A DNA stretch of 64,000 nucleotides from DASSUW01 sp963774155 (GTDB lineage Bacteria; Actinomycetota; Thermoleophilia; Solirubrobacterales; Solirubrobacteraceae): assembly GCA_963774155.1 (NCBI GenBank), contig CAVZDW010000008.1:1116001-1180000 (forward strand). The letters are read 5' to 3'. The position numbers and the translations under genes are program-made. This document shows, piece by piece, positions 15,955-24,257 of this stretch (positions are counted from its first letter, which is position 1; the number at the start of each line of letters is the position of its first letter). Below the pieces are notes generated by a model. That model was not told the DNA's origin and searched no databases. It saw only the letters and a list, made by a program, of their open reading frames with translations.

Positions 15955-17508
15955 CTAATCGAAGATCAGGTAGTACTCGCCCTTCGGGTTGAAGGGGGTC
16001 CAGCCGCCGTCGGTCGGGATGAACGTCTTGCACGTGCGCGACTTGATGTGCGGGACGCAGGGGTTGAACGGGTTGACGAAGCCCTTCCAGGGACGGTTGG
16101 CCGGAGCCTCGTCCTCGTCGCGCGGATCCACCGGGATGTCCGAGGCAAGCGTGCGGCTGCACTCCATCACGTTCGGGACGTCGTCGTTGTCCTGATCGTC
16201 GGCGCCGTCGCGCACCAGGTCACCGTCGGAGTCGGGATCGTCGAGGCGGGTGCCCGAGTAGTTCAGGTAGTACACGGGCTCCTTCTCGTACGTGTCCGCC
16301 CAGTACTTGGGGTTCATGCAGCCGCGCGTCTCGTCGAAGTTCGAGAGACCGTCGGCGTCCTCGTCGCGCTCGGCGTCGCTGAGGCGGCCGGTGCCGTCGC
16401 GGTCGTAGTAGGTGACCTCGTCTCCCTCGACACCGTTGATGCGGTTCATGTCGCGGATGTCGTACGTCGGCCGCGGATCCCACCACTCGGCGATGCCGGT
16501 GCCGATGCCGACGAACGTGCCGACGTTGGCCAGGCCGACGCTCGAGTAGCCCGCGCCGCCGGCCCAGGTCAGGAAGGCGGCCTGCTTGTCGTAGCCCGCG
16601 GCGGCCAGGGCCGGGGTGCGGCGACCGGTGCCACCGTCACGGACGGTGATCGAGTACTGCTCGCCGGCCGAGTAGCCGAGCGCCGCCAGCGTGCGGGGCG
16701 ACCCGTTGTTGAGCGTGACCTTCCAGAGCTCGTACTCCTCGAGCAGCGTCAGGTCGTCGCCGTCGTGGTCGGTGCCGCCGTCGGTGCCGTCGAGACCGTT
16801 CGGGTACGGACGCTTCGCGGGGTACGGCAGGTAGTTGTTCGGCGTCTGGTGCTCGTCGTCGTTGAGATCGCGAGCGGACTGGTACTCGTAGCCGTCCTCG
16901 ACCCCGTCGCCGTCGGTGTCGGCCTTGCAGCCGTCGAGCTTCAGGGACTTCTCGAGCGTGTCGACGAGCAGATCGTTGTCGTCGTCGGTGTCGACGCCGT
17001 TCTTGTCGCCGTCGCCGTCGCAGTCGCCGTTGGGATCGGCGTCCTTCGGGGTCGGCGGGGCCGGCGGCTTCTCCGGGCCCACGAACGGGGACTTCCCGCG
17101 GCTCGTGAACTTCTTGCCGAACTTCGACGTGATCACGTTGACCTGCAGGCGCGTCGCCACGGGCGTGCCGTTCTGCACCAGGAGGATCTTCTCGAGCCGC
17201 TTGGGCAGCTCGACCTTCAGCAGCTTGGACGTGCTCTTCTCGGCCCGCACGAGGACGACCTTCGCCCCTGCGCGCTTGAAGGCGACGGTGTTCTTGAAGA
17301 CGCCGGTCCGGAAGTACCGGCCCTTGATCGTGAGCGTCTCGCCGACGAAGACGTGCTTCGGCGTGATGCGCTTGACGATCGGGGCCTTGGGCTTCGACTT
17401 GGCGTCGGCGGTGGCCGTGCCCGCTACGGCGGGCACCAGGACAGCGGTCAGCGAGGCCACGAAGGCGACGCGACGCAGCATTGGGCGGGTGCGGGCTCGG
17501 TGTTCCAT
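15955..17508 (-). CDS. Secreted IPT/TIG-like and thrombospondin type 3 (calcium) repeat protein
   Basis: A 517-residue exported protein. After a signal peptide (LRRVAFVASLTAVLVPAVAG, cut near ATADA) comes a TIG-like domain (PIVKRITPKHVFVGETLTIKG through about residue 125) and a Pro-rich linker. Then follow acidic repeats typical of TSP3/EF-hand calcium loops: DPNGDCDGDGDKNGVDTDDD, ADTDGDGVEDGYE, DGTDGGTDHDGDDLT, DRDGTGRLSDAERDEDADG, DDPDSDGDLVRDGADDQDND. There is a C-terminal Cys pair (PCVPHIKSRTCK). A surface or matrix role is inferred. It has a sigma-28-like promoter 8 nt upstream of the ATG at 17508; an alternative start is the ATG at 17481. It ends in a strong terminator. Confidence 0.8.
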   Translation of the reverse strand: MEHRARTRPMLRRVAFVASLTAVLVPAVAGTATADAKSKPKAPIVKRITPKHVFVGETLTIKGRYFRTGVFKNTVAFKRAGAKVVLVRAEKSTSKLLKVELPKRLEKILLVQNGTPVATRLQVNVITSKFGKKFTSRGKSPFVGPEKPPAPPTPKDADPNGDCDGDGDKNGVDTDDDNDLLVDTLEKSLKLDGCKADTDGDGVEDGYEYQSARDLNDDEHQTPNNYLPYPAKRPYPNGLDGTDGGTDHDGDDLTLLEEYELWKVTLNNGSPRTLAALGYSAGEQYSITVRDGGTGRRTPALAAAGYDKQAAFLTWAGGAGYSSVGLANVGTFVGIGTGIAEWWDPRPTYDIRDMNRINGVEGDEVTYYDRDGTGRLSDAERDEDADGLSNFDETRGCMNPKYWADTYEKEPVYYLNYSGTRLDDPDSDGDLVRDGADDQDNDDVPNVMECSRTLASDIPVDPRDEDEAPANRPWKGFVNPFNPCVPHIKSRTCKTFIPTDGGWTPFNPKGEYYLIFD

Positions 17509-17516
17509 CGACCCCG

Positions 17517-17544
17517 GTATCGGCGTGCCGGTACCGGGGCTTGA
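17517..17544 (-). promoter_or_regulatory. Sigma-28 (FliA/WhiG)-type promoter
   Basis: TCAAG (17544-17540), 15 nt, GCCGATAC (17524-17517). The -10 ends 8 nt before the ATG at 17508, so the mRNA is close to leaderless. An 8-bp inverted repeat (CCCCGGTA 17512-17519, TACCGGGG 17532-17539) brackets the -10. Confidence 0.75.
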
Positions 17545-17558
17545 GTAGAGCGACGACC

Positions 17559-18623
17559 CTAGTCGACGAAAATGAGGTCTTTGGTGGTGCCCGAGAGGAC
17601 CCGGTGGCCGTCCTCCGTGACCACGACGAGATCCTCGATCCGCACGCCGCCGCGGCCCGGGAGATAGACGCCCGGCTCGACGGTCACGACGTTGCCGGCC
17701 ACGAGCGGGGTGTCGCCGCTCCGAGCCAGGCGCGGACCCTCGTGGACCTCGAGCCCGACGCCGTGGCCGAGCCCGTGGCCGAAGTGCTCGCCGTGGCCCG
17801 CGGCGTCGATGATGTCCCGCGCCACCGCGTCGATCTCGCGTCCCTCAGGGCCGGGCCGGACGGCGGCCAGCGACTCCGCCTGGGCCCGCTGCACGAGCTC
17901 GTAGGCCGAGGCGAGGTCGTCCGGGAGCTCGCCCGTCGCCCACGTGCGGGTGCAGTCCGAGCAGTAGCCGTCCAGCCGGGCGCCGATGTCGAGCGTCACG
18001 AGCGTGCCGCGCTCGATCGGCACGTCGGCCGGCTCCGCGTGCGGCAGGGCGCCGCGCTCGGAGGAGGCCACGATCGAGCCGAAGCTCGGCTCGCCGCCGG
18101 CCCGCCGGAACTCGGTCTCCAGCGCCAGGGCGACCTCCTGCTCGGTGCGTCCCACGAGGCCGTCCGTGCGCAGTGACCCGTAGACCTCGTCGACCAGCGC
18201 CGCCGCCGCGGCGATCCGCTCGATCTCGTCGGGCTCCTTGATCGAGCGCAGCCCCTCGACCACGCCGCCCGCGGCGACGAGCTCGATCCGCCCCGGCACG
18301 AGCTCGCGCAGCCGCCGGTGGGTGCGGACGCTCACGTGCTGGTCCTCGAAGCCGACCCGCAGGTCGCCCTCCGGCCAGCCCTCGCCGAGCGCCGCGATGA
18401 AGTCCTGCGGCCCCTGCTCGCGGTCGAAGTCCGGGACCTGCGAGGCCGCCTGCTCGACGTAGCGGAAGTCGGTGATGAAGCGGCGCACGTCGCGCCCGAC
18501 CACGGCCATCCCGTTGGACCCGGTGAAGCCCGTCAGGTAGCGCAGGTTCACGAGATCCGTGACGAGCAGCAGGTCGAGCTCGCGCTCGGCGAGCACGTCG
18601 GCGACACGATCGGCGCGACTCAT
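17559..18623 (-). CDS. pepQ: Xaa-Pro aminopeptidase/dipeptidase (M24B)
   Basis: A 354-residue pita-bread metallopeptidase that cleaves X-Pro bonds. The creatinase-like N-terminal domain has LLVTDLVNLRYLTGFTGSN. The catalytic domain carries the metal ligands in TLDIGARLDGYCSDCTRTW (two Asp), HFGHGLGHGVGLEVHEGP (His), TVEPGVYLPG and GVRIEDLVVV (two Glu). The ATG at 18623 overlaps the aroQ stop as ATGA. The aroQ-pepQ-efp order is classic; here a secreted-protein block separates it from efp. Confidence 0.93.
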   Translation of the reverse strand: MSRADRVADVLAERELDLLLVTDLVNLRYLTGFTGSNGMAVVGRDVRRFITDFRYVEQAASQVPDFDREQGPQDFIAALGEGWPEGDLRVGFEDQHVSVRTHRRLRELVPGRIELVAAGGVVEGLRSIKEPDEIERIAAAAALVDEVYGSLRTDGLVGRTEQEVALALETEFRRAGGEPSFGSIVASSERGALPHAEPADVPIERGTLVTLDIGARLDGYCSDCTRTWATGELPDDLASAYELVQRAQAESLAAVRPGPEGREIDAVARDIIDAAGHGEHFGHGLGHGVGLEVHEGPRLARSGDTPLVAGNVVTVEPGVYLPGRGGVRIEDLVVVTEDGHRVLSGTTKDLIFVD

Positions 18624-19054
18624 AGGGCCTCCTTCAGGGCGACGAGAGCGTCGCGGTAGCCGTCAGGGCCCTTGCCGCTGACGGTCGCGGTGCACACCTC
18701 CGAGATCACCGAGATGCGCCGGAACGGCTCGCGGTTCTGCACGTCCGACAGATGGACCTCGACCGCGGGCAGGCCGGAGATCTCGATCGCGTCGCGCAGT
18801 GACCACGCGTAGTGCGTCCATGCCCCGGGGTTGAGCAGCAGGCCGTCGGCGTAGTCGCCGGCCTTGTGGATCTCCTCCACGTACTCGCCCTCGTGGTTGG
18901 ACTGGAAGAAGCCGGCGACGAGCCCGAGCTCGTGTGCGAAGCCCTCGATCCTCCGCTCGAGCTGCGTGAAGGTCAGCCCGCCGTAGTGCTGCGCGGGGCG
19001 ACGGTCGAGCGCGTCGAGGTTGACGCCGTGCAGCACGGCCACGCGGTTCTTCAT
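18620..19054 (-). CDS. aroQ: Type II 3-dehydroquinate dehydratase
   Basis: A 144-residue dodecameric-type dehydroquinase of the shikimate pathway. It starts KNRVAVLHGVNLDALDRRP, with the catalytic Tyr in HYGGLTFTQLE. LLNPGAWTHYAWSLRDAI contributes the substrate loop and EVHLSDVQNREPFRRISVIS the catalytic His and Arg. The ATG at 19054 overlaps the aroK-aroB stop as ATGA, and its stop overlaps the peptidase start. Its reading frame is the same one in which aroC runs on without a stop, which is odd and is discussed under aroC. Confidence 0.93.
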   Translation of the reverse strand: MKNRVAVLHGVNLDALDRRPAQHYGGLTFTQLERRIEGFAHELGLVAGFFQSNHEGEYVEEIHKAGDYADGLLLNPGAWTHYAWSLRDAIEISGLPAVEVHLSDVQNREPFRRISVISEVCTATVSGKGPDGYRDALVALKEAL

Positions 19055-20619
19055 CCTCCGCGCAACTCTGCCACGGCGCGGCGCAGCTCGCCTTCCTCCA
19101 CCGGGCGGCCCGGCCGGACGTCGCCGGGCGCCTCGACCAGGACGAAGCCGACGCGGCCCGCGCGGCGCTTCTTGTCGCGCCGGGTGGCGGCCACCACGGC
19201 GACGGGGTCGACGGCGCGATCCAGCACCACCGGGAGCCCGCGCGCCTCCAGCAGCGCGCTGACCTCGGCCCGCAGGGCCGCCTGGCCGGAGAGCTCCAGC
19301 GCCGCCAGCAGCCCCAGGGCGACGGCCTCGCCGTGGCGGTAGCGGCGGTAGCCGGTGACCGTCTCGATGGCATGCCCGACCGTGTGGCCGAGGTTGAGGA
19401 CCTGCCGCCGGCCGCTGTCGCGCTCGTCGCTCGCCACCACCGCGAGCTTGGTGCGCGCGCAGGCCAGGATCAGGTCGCGGTCCAGCGGCGCGCCGGCGCG
19501 GACGCGGTCCCACAGCGGCCCGCCGGCGATCAGCGCCGTCTTGATGACCTCGGCCCAGCCCGCCGCCAGCTCGGCCTGCGGGAGCGTGGCCAGCGTCGCC
19601 GGATCGACGAGCACGGCGGCCGGCTGGTGGTAGGCGCCGGCGTAGTTCTTGCCCTCGGGGAGATCGACGCCCGTCTTGCCACCGTAGGCGGAGTCGACCT
19701 GGGCCACCAGCGTGGTCGGCACCTGGACGACCCTCACGCCGCGCTGGTAGACCGCCGCGCAGAAGCCCGCGACGTCGCCCACCACCCCGCCGCCGAGGGC
19801 CACGACGAGGTCGTCGTGGTCCATCCCCGCGGAGGCCAGCCCGCGCAGGAGCTCCTCCACGGTCGCCAGCGTCTTGTGCTCCTCGCCGACTCCGATCCGG
19901 AGGTCCGCGGCCCCGCGGACCCGGTCGCCGTACAGCTCGCCGACCGACGCGTCGGTGATCACGAAGCGCCGGCCGGGCACCGGCCAGAAGTCGCTGCCCA
20001 CCACCCCGGCCCCCACGTGCACGGGATAGCTGCCGGAGGCGGCCGAAGCCCACAGCATCTTCGTGCCCGCGGGCGCGCGGCCCAGCGCCCGCAGGGCGAC
20101 GACGGCCCGCCGCACCTCGTCGCGCGACGAGTCCACGAGCAGCGCGTCGGCGATCGACTCGTACAGCGGCGTCCGCTCGGCGTGCAGCGCCACGAAGCGC
20201 TCGCGGTCGCGGGCCAGCGGCCGGCGCTTGTTGCCGGCGCGCCGCCACGCGGTCTCGACGTCGACGTCGAGCAGCACCACGGTGTGCCGCTCGAGCAGCT
20301 CGCGCACCCGGGCGGACCCGACCGCGCCGCCGCCGAGCGAGAGCACCCCCGCCGGCGGGCGCTCGAGCAGCTCGGTCACGACCTGCTCCTCGAACGCGCG
20401 GAAGGCCGGCTCGCCGTGCGACTCGAAGTACTCCTCGATCGACACGCCGAGCCGCTGCTCGATCTCGTGGTCGGCGTCGATCGCCCGGGTCCCGAGCGCG
20501 CCCGCCACGGCGCGGGCCGCCGAGGTCTTGCCCGCGCCCATGAAGCCGATGAAGACGAGCGCTCCGCCGCTTCCATCCGATGCGCCGCTCGTACGCCTCC
20601 ACGGCGGCGCGCACGTCAT
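19051..20619 (-). CDS. aroKB: Fused shikimate kinase - 3-dehydroquinate synthase
   Basis: A 522-residue fusion of two shikimate-pathway enzymes. Residues about 20-180 are shikimate kinase: P-loop GALVFIGFMGAGKTSAARAV, DADHEIEQRLGVSIEEYF, and VLSLGGGAV. Residues about 190-522 are 3-dehydroquinate synthase: EEHKTLATVEELLRGLA, DLVVALGGGVVGDVAGFCAA, PTTLVAQVDSAYGGKTGVDL, the zinc ligands in NLGHTVGHAIE and RHGEAVALG, and RDKKRR. The ATG at 20619 is the only standard start that gives a complete P-loop, but it overlaps the end of aroC by about 47 nt. AroK-AroB fusions are known in other lineages. Confidence 0.9.
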   Translation of the reverse strand: MTCAPPWRRTSGASDGSGGALVFIGFMGAGKTSAARAVAGALGTRAIDADHEIEQRLGVSIEEYFESHGEPAFRAFEEQVVTELLERPPAGVLSLGGGAVGSARVRELLERHTVVLLDVDVETAWRRAGNKRRPLARDRERFVALHAERTPLYESIADALLVDSSRDEVRRAVVALRALGRAPAGTKMLWASAASGSYPVHVGAGVVGSDFWPVPGRRFVITDASVGELYGDRVRGAADLRIGVGEEHKTLATVEELLRGLASAGMDHDDLVVALGGGVVGDVAGFCAAVYQRGVRVVQVPTTLVAQVDSAYGGKTGVDLPEGKNYAGAYHQPAAVLVDPATLATLPQAELAAGWAEVIKTALIAGGPLWDRVRAGAPLDRDLILACARTKLAVVASDERDSGRRQVLNLGHTVGHAIETVTGYRRYRHGEAVALGLLAALELSGQAALRAEVSALLEARGLPVVLDRAVDPVAVVAATRRDKKRRAGRVGFVLVEAPGDVRPGRPVEEGELRRAVAELRGG

Positions 20620-21736
20620 CGATGTGGTCGCCGCCGAACTTCGCGCGGTACGCGTCGGCGAGGACGATGGCCAGCATCGCCTCCCCCACGACGCCGGCGG
20701 CCGGGACGGTGCAGGAGTCGGTCCGCTCGCGCAGCGCGCCCGCGGGCTCGCGGGTGGCGATGTCGACCGAGCGCAGCGGCTTGGTCAGCGTCGGGAGCGG
20801 CTTCATCGCGCAGCGCACGACGAGCGGCTCGCCGGTCGTCATGCCGCCCTCGATCCCGCCCGAGCGGTTCGTCTCGCGGAAGTAGCCGCGCTCGTCGGAG
20901 TAGAAGATCTCGTCGTGGGCGGCCGAGCCGGGGCGGCCGGCGAGGTCGAACCCGTCACCGATCCCGCAGCCCTTGACGGCCTGGATCGAGAGCATGGCCA
21001 GGCCGATGCGGCCGTCGAGGCGCTCCTCCCAGCTCACGTGCGAGCCGAGCCCGGGGACCTGGCCGAAGGCCCGCACCTCGAAGACGCCGCCGAGCGACTC
21101 GTTGCGCTTGCGCAGCACGTTGATCTCCTCGACCATCGCCTTCGACGCCTCGGCGTCGAGGCAGCGGACCGGCGAGGCGTCGACGTCCACGAAGTCGTCC
21201 GGGCTCAGGCCCTCGGGCACCGGGGCCTTCACCGAGGCGATCTGCGTGACGTGCGAGAAGACGTGCACGCCGAGCGCTGTGAGGAAGCCCTTGGCCAGGG
21301 CGCCGCCGGCCACGCGGGCGGCCGTCTCGCGCGCGCTGGCGCGCTCCAGCACGTTGCGGACGTCGGTGAAGCCGTACTTCTGGACGCCGGCGAGGTCGGC
21401 GTGACCGGGCCGCGGGAGGTGCACCTCGGGAACCTCGGCCTCGACGGGCCACGGGTTCATCCGCTCCTCCCAGTTCGCGTAGTCGCGGTTGGCGACGCGA
21501 ACGGCGATGGGACCGCCCAGGGTGCGCCCGTGGCGGACGCCGGCGGTGATCTCGGCGCTGTCGCGCTCGATCTTCATCCGGCCGCCGCGGCCGTGCCCGA
21601 GCTGGCGCCGGGCCATGTCGCGGTCGATCGCGCCCAGGTCGAGCTCGAGGCCCGCGGGCAGGCCCTCGACGATGCAGGTGAGACCGGGCCCGTGGGACTC
21701 CCCGGCGGTGATGAGGCGCAGCGGCACGCTGCGCAT
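20573..21736 (-). CDS. aroC: Chorismate synthase, no in-frame stop codon
   Basis: About 388 residues of chorismate synthase, which makes chorismate from EPSP using reduced FMN. Signatures are LRLITAGESHGPGLTCIVEG at the start, MARRQLGHGRGGRMKIE, ETAARVAGGALAKGFL, and GIEGGMTTGEPLVVRCAMKP. ATG 21736 has GGAAGG upstream. The end given is where homology ends (ERRIGW). The frame then stays open through all of aroK-aroB and into aroQ, which is in the same frame, up to 18620. A lost stop or a base-call error is likely. It heads aroC-aroKB-aroQ. Confidence 0.85.
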
Positions 21737-21795
21737 CCTACGAACCTTCCGCCGCGGCTCCGTGGACCGGAACCGCGGCGGATGGCATGTACCCC

Positions 21796-22584
21796 TTACT
21801 TCACGTCGTCGTCGCCGGCGCGCTTGATGTCGACCACGTCGAGCTGGAACGAGGCGAGGATGCGTTCGTCGTCCTCCGCGTCCTCCTCGGCCTCCGGGTC
21901 GATGACATCGAGGAACTCGGTCTCGCCGGCTCCGAGAAGGATGGTCTCGCAGCTGCTCGGGTGCGGCTTGCAGTCGCCGTCGCCGTCGGCCTCGATCGAG
22001 GCATCGACGAGGAACCGCGCCTTCTTGCCGTCCTTCGTCAGGCCCATGTAGACCAGCAGCGGGAACGAGTCGTCGGGCAGCGGCTCGCCCTTGTCGAGCG
22101 CGACGCGGTCGAGCTCCTGGCCGTCCGCCTCGCCGAAGCGCACGATGACGGTGCCGGCCTCGAAGTACTTCTTGGCCGGGACGGGCTCGGTGACCACGGG
22201 AGGCTCGCTGCCGCCGCCGCTGCTGCCGCCGGCGGGCTCCTCGGCGGGCTTGTCCGCCTCGTCGCCGTTCTCCTGCGGAGTGGCGTCCTTGGGCTTCTCG
22301 GACTTGGCCGACTTGACCGGCGCGGGCGCGAACGGGTCCTTGCGGGCACCCAGCACGCGGCGACGCTTGGTGCGATCCTCGGCGGTGACCTTGGCCACGA
22401 TCGGCTCGGCGATCGAGTCGTCGGCCTCCGAGGTGACGGGGACCGCGTTGGCCGGGCCGAGAGGCGTCTCGGCGTCGCGCGAGAGCAGGACCGGGACGGC
22501 CGCCAGCGCCGCGACGAGCAGCAGGGCGACCGGCCACAGCCGGCGGCGCACGAGCTGGCGCCAGGTGGACTGGACGACGTTCAT
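21796..22584 (-). CDS. pilP: PilP-like type IV pilus assembly protein
   Basis: A 262-residue inner-membrane-anchored protein at the PilP position of a pilN-pilO-pilP operon. It has a short basic N-terminus and one membrane helix (LWPVALLLVAALAAVPVLL), an extended Pro/Gly/Ser/Glu-rich linker, and then LGARKDPFAPAP, which recalls the RDPF motif of PilP. The rest is an acidic soluble domain with a Cys pair (about residues 201 and 208). Similarity to proteobacterial PilP is weak and the call leans on position. The ATG overlaps pilO as ATGA. Confidence 0.65.
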   Translation of the reverse strand: MNVVQSTWRQLVRRRLWPVALLLVAALAAVPVLLSRDAETPLGPANAVPVTSEADDSIAEPIVAKVTAEDRTKRRRVLGARKDPFAPAPVKSAKSEKPKDATPQENGDEADKPAEEPAGGSSGGGSEPPVVTEPVPAKKYFEAGTVIVRFGEADGQELDRVALDKGEPLPDDSFPLLVYMGLTKDGKKARFLVDASIEADGDGDCKPHPSSCETILLGAGETEFLDVIDPEAEEDAEDDERILASFQLDVVDIKRAGDDDVK

Positions 22585-23285
22585 CGGGTGGCTCCGGTCA
22601 TCGACTGGGTCGTGTTGGCTGACGGCGCCGGGTCAGCGGCACCAGCGACGCCCTCGACGGGCGGCACCATGTAGGAGGCCGCGTTGATCTCGGCCTGCAT
22701 GTCCGGGAAGCCGGCGTTCGACGGAGCGATCGAGACGCTCTCGAGGCGCAGCAGCCGCCCGGTGGAATCCAGCTTCGCGTTGCTGAGGCTCACGAAGTGC
22801 TCGAGCCGCGCGAAGAAGGTCGTCAGGTCGAAGTACGAGCCGTTGAAGGTGAAGCTGAACGGCATGGCCGACAGCACGCCGCCGGCGACCGGGATCGCGC
22901 CCGGAGCCGAGGCGAGGCCCGCCGCGTCGGTCGACGACTCCTCGCTCGAGCCGAGGCTGGTGCTCAGCTCGATCCCCTGGAAGTCGACGCCGCTGCGGTT
23001 GGCCGTGCTCTCGAGCTGGACCATGAGCGAGCGGACGTCGTCGTCACCCGGGACGGCCTTGCCGAGGCGGGCCAGCGTCGCGTAGTTGCCCTTGTAGCTG
23101 GACTTCGCCTTCTCGTAGGTCGCCACCATCAGCCGCGCCTGCTCGACCGAGGCCTCCTGGGCCGCGATCTCGCCGTCGAGACGGGCGACCTCGTCGCGCT
23201 GGGGCGACAGGACGAGGAAGTAGTAGGCGGCCATGGCGGCGCCGAGCGCGACGACGGCCAGCAGGATCTTGTTCGAGCGGGTCAT
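22581..23285 (-). CDS. pilO: Type IV pilus alignment protein PilO
   Basis: A 234-residue bitopic protein: a basic N-terminus, one membrane helix (ILLAVVALGAAMAAYYFLVL, residues 7-26), a periplasmic-type coiled coil (DEVARLDGEIAAQEASVEQA), and a ferredoxin-like C-terminal domain with SFTFNGSYFDLTTFFARLE, the usual PilO core. The C-terminal tail is low-complexity. It is translationally coupled to pilN (ATGA at 23282) and to the PilP-like gene (ATGA at 22581). PilN-PilO dimers align the pilus motor with the outer machinery. Confidence 0.85.
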   Translation of the reverse strand: MTRSNKILLAVVALGAAMAAYYFLVLSPQRDEVARLDGEIAAQEASVEQARLMVATYEKAKSSYKGNYATLARLGKAVPGDDDVRSLMVQLESTANRSGVDFQGIELSTSLGSSEESSTDAAGLASAPGAIPVAGGVLSAMPFSFTFNGSYFDLTTFFARLEHFVSLSNAKLDSTGRLLRLESVSIAPSNAGFPDMQAEINAASYMVPPVEGVAGAADPAPSANTTQSMTGATR

Positions 23286-24115
23286 TGGGCGGTGCCCTCC
23301 TCGGCCGTGTCGGCCGGGGCAGCGGAGTCGGAGTCGGACGAGTTCTCGGTGGCGCTGGTCGCCTTCGGCTCAGCCGGCTGGCCGGCGCTCGAGGGCTCCT
23401 CGCCGGCGCCGGGCTGGACGGTGATGTCCTCGACCGTCGCCGGAACCTCGGCGCCCTCGAAGAACATGACGAGCTCGAACTCCGGCGGGCGGGTGCCGGA
23501 GCACACGTTCGCGCCGGCCTCGGCGATCGGGGCGGGACCCGTTGCATCCTTGTCGGGGCGATCCGACTTCTGGAGGCTGACGCGGGTCACGCCGTCGACG
23601 TTGCGCAGGCGGGACAGCAGCGTGGCGACCTCGGTCTGGGTGGTCGTGCAGCCCTTGAGCTCCACGGCCGGGGCGGCGATCGCCGAGCGCAGGTTGCCGG
23701 AACCGCCGGCCGCGCTGGAGATCGTGCCGTTCAGCTCGGTGAGCGTCACCTCGCCGGGCACGGCCCGCGAGATGTCCCGCAGCGCCTGCTCCCAGTCGAA
23801 GCGCGAGGACGCGAGGTCCTTCACGGTCTGGATGCGGGTCTCGGCCATCGCCTGGAAGTCGGCGTACGGCTTGAGCTGGTCGACTCGCTGGCGGGTGGCC
23901 TCCGCGTGAGCGGTGGTCGCCTCCAGCTGCGCCTGACGGTCCTTGACCGTGTTGGTCGTCAGCACGTACGCGGCGAGCGCCAGAACGCAAGCGGCGAGCG
24001 CGCCCAGCACCACGAAGGCGCCGATTCCGCCCGGGGCTTCCGGGGCGGTGGCCTTCGGCGTAGCGCTCTTGGGCGTGCCGCGAAGGTCGGGTGGGAGCAG
24101 GTTGATGGCCTTCAT
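23282..24115 (-). CDS. pilN: Type IV pilus protein PilN
   Basis: A 277-residue PilN. The cytoplasmic N-terminus has the PilM-binding motif AINLLPPDLRG (residues 3-13). A membrane helix follows (FVVLGALAACVLALAAYVLT, about 34-53), then a coiled coil and a ferredoxin-like domain with SRAVPGEVTLTELNGTISSA. Two Cys lie about 47 residues apart (KGCTTTQ and NVCSGT). The C-terminal 45 residues are acidic and disordered-looking. The ATG at 24115 lies 10 nt after a sigma-28-type -10, so pilN-pilO-pilP has its own promoter separate from pilM-pilD. Confidence 0.88.
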   Translation of the reverse strand: MKAINLLPPDLRGTPKSATPKATAPEAPGGIGAFVVLGALAACVLALAAYVLTTNTVKDRQAQLEATTAHAEATRQRVDQLKPYADFQAMAETRIQTVKDLASSRFDWEQALRDISRAVPGEVTLTELNGTISSAAGGSGNLRSAIAAPAVELKGCTTTQTEVATLLSRLRNVDGVTRVSLQKSDRPDKDATGPAPIAEAGANVCSGTRPPEFELVMFFEGAEVPATVEDITVQPGAGEEPSSAGQPAEPKATSATENSSDSDSAAPADTAEEGTAQ

Positions 24116-24125
24116 CTCGCTTCGC

Positions 24126-24153
24126 TTATCGGCACCCCGTTAGCCCGCCTTGA
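24126..24153 (-). promoter_or_regulatory. Sigma-28-type promoter of pilN-pilO-pilP
   Basis: TCAAG (24153-24149), 15 nt, GCCGATAA (24133-24126), the closest match to the enteric FliA -10. It ends 10 nt before the pilN ATG. Confidence 0.8.
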
Positions 24154-24162
24154 GGAGCGAGC

Positions 24163-24229
24163 CTGGGGTCGGCGCCCCAGCCTGCACTGCAGGGTGGACC
24201 ACGGGCTCGCGGCGCCCGAATATGGGCGC
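24163..24229 (-). terminator. Two hairpins between pilD and the pilN promoter (weak terminator candidates)
   Basis: GCGCCC/GGGCGC (24212-24217 and 24224-24229, 6-nt loop) and CTGGGG/CCCCAG (24163-24168 and 24175-24180) lie downstream of the pilD stop. Neither has a U-run, so termination would be weak. Nothing else is seen in this 142-nt gap apart from the promoter. Confidence 0.3.
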
Positions 24230-24257
24230 TGGAACAGCCTCTGAAGCGGCGCGCGGC

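Noticed and set aside
18620..22537. A single minus-strand frame of about 1300 codons as one giant gene
   Set aside because: It strings together a shadow of the PilP-like region, aroC, an out-of-frame copy of aroK-aroB, and aroQ. The real genes are recognised separately; the missing aroC stop is reported as an anomaly.
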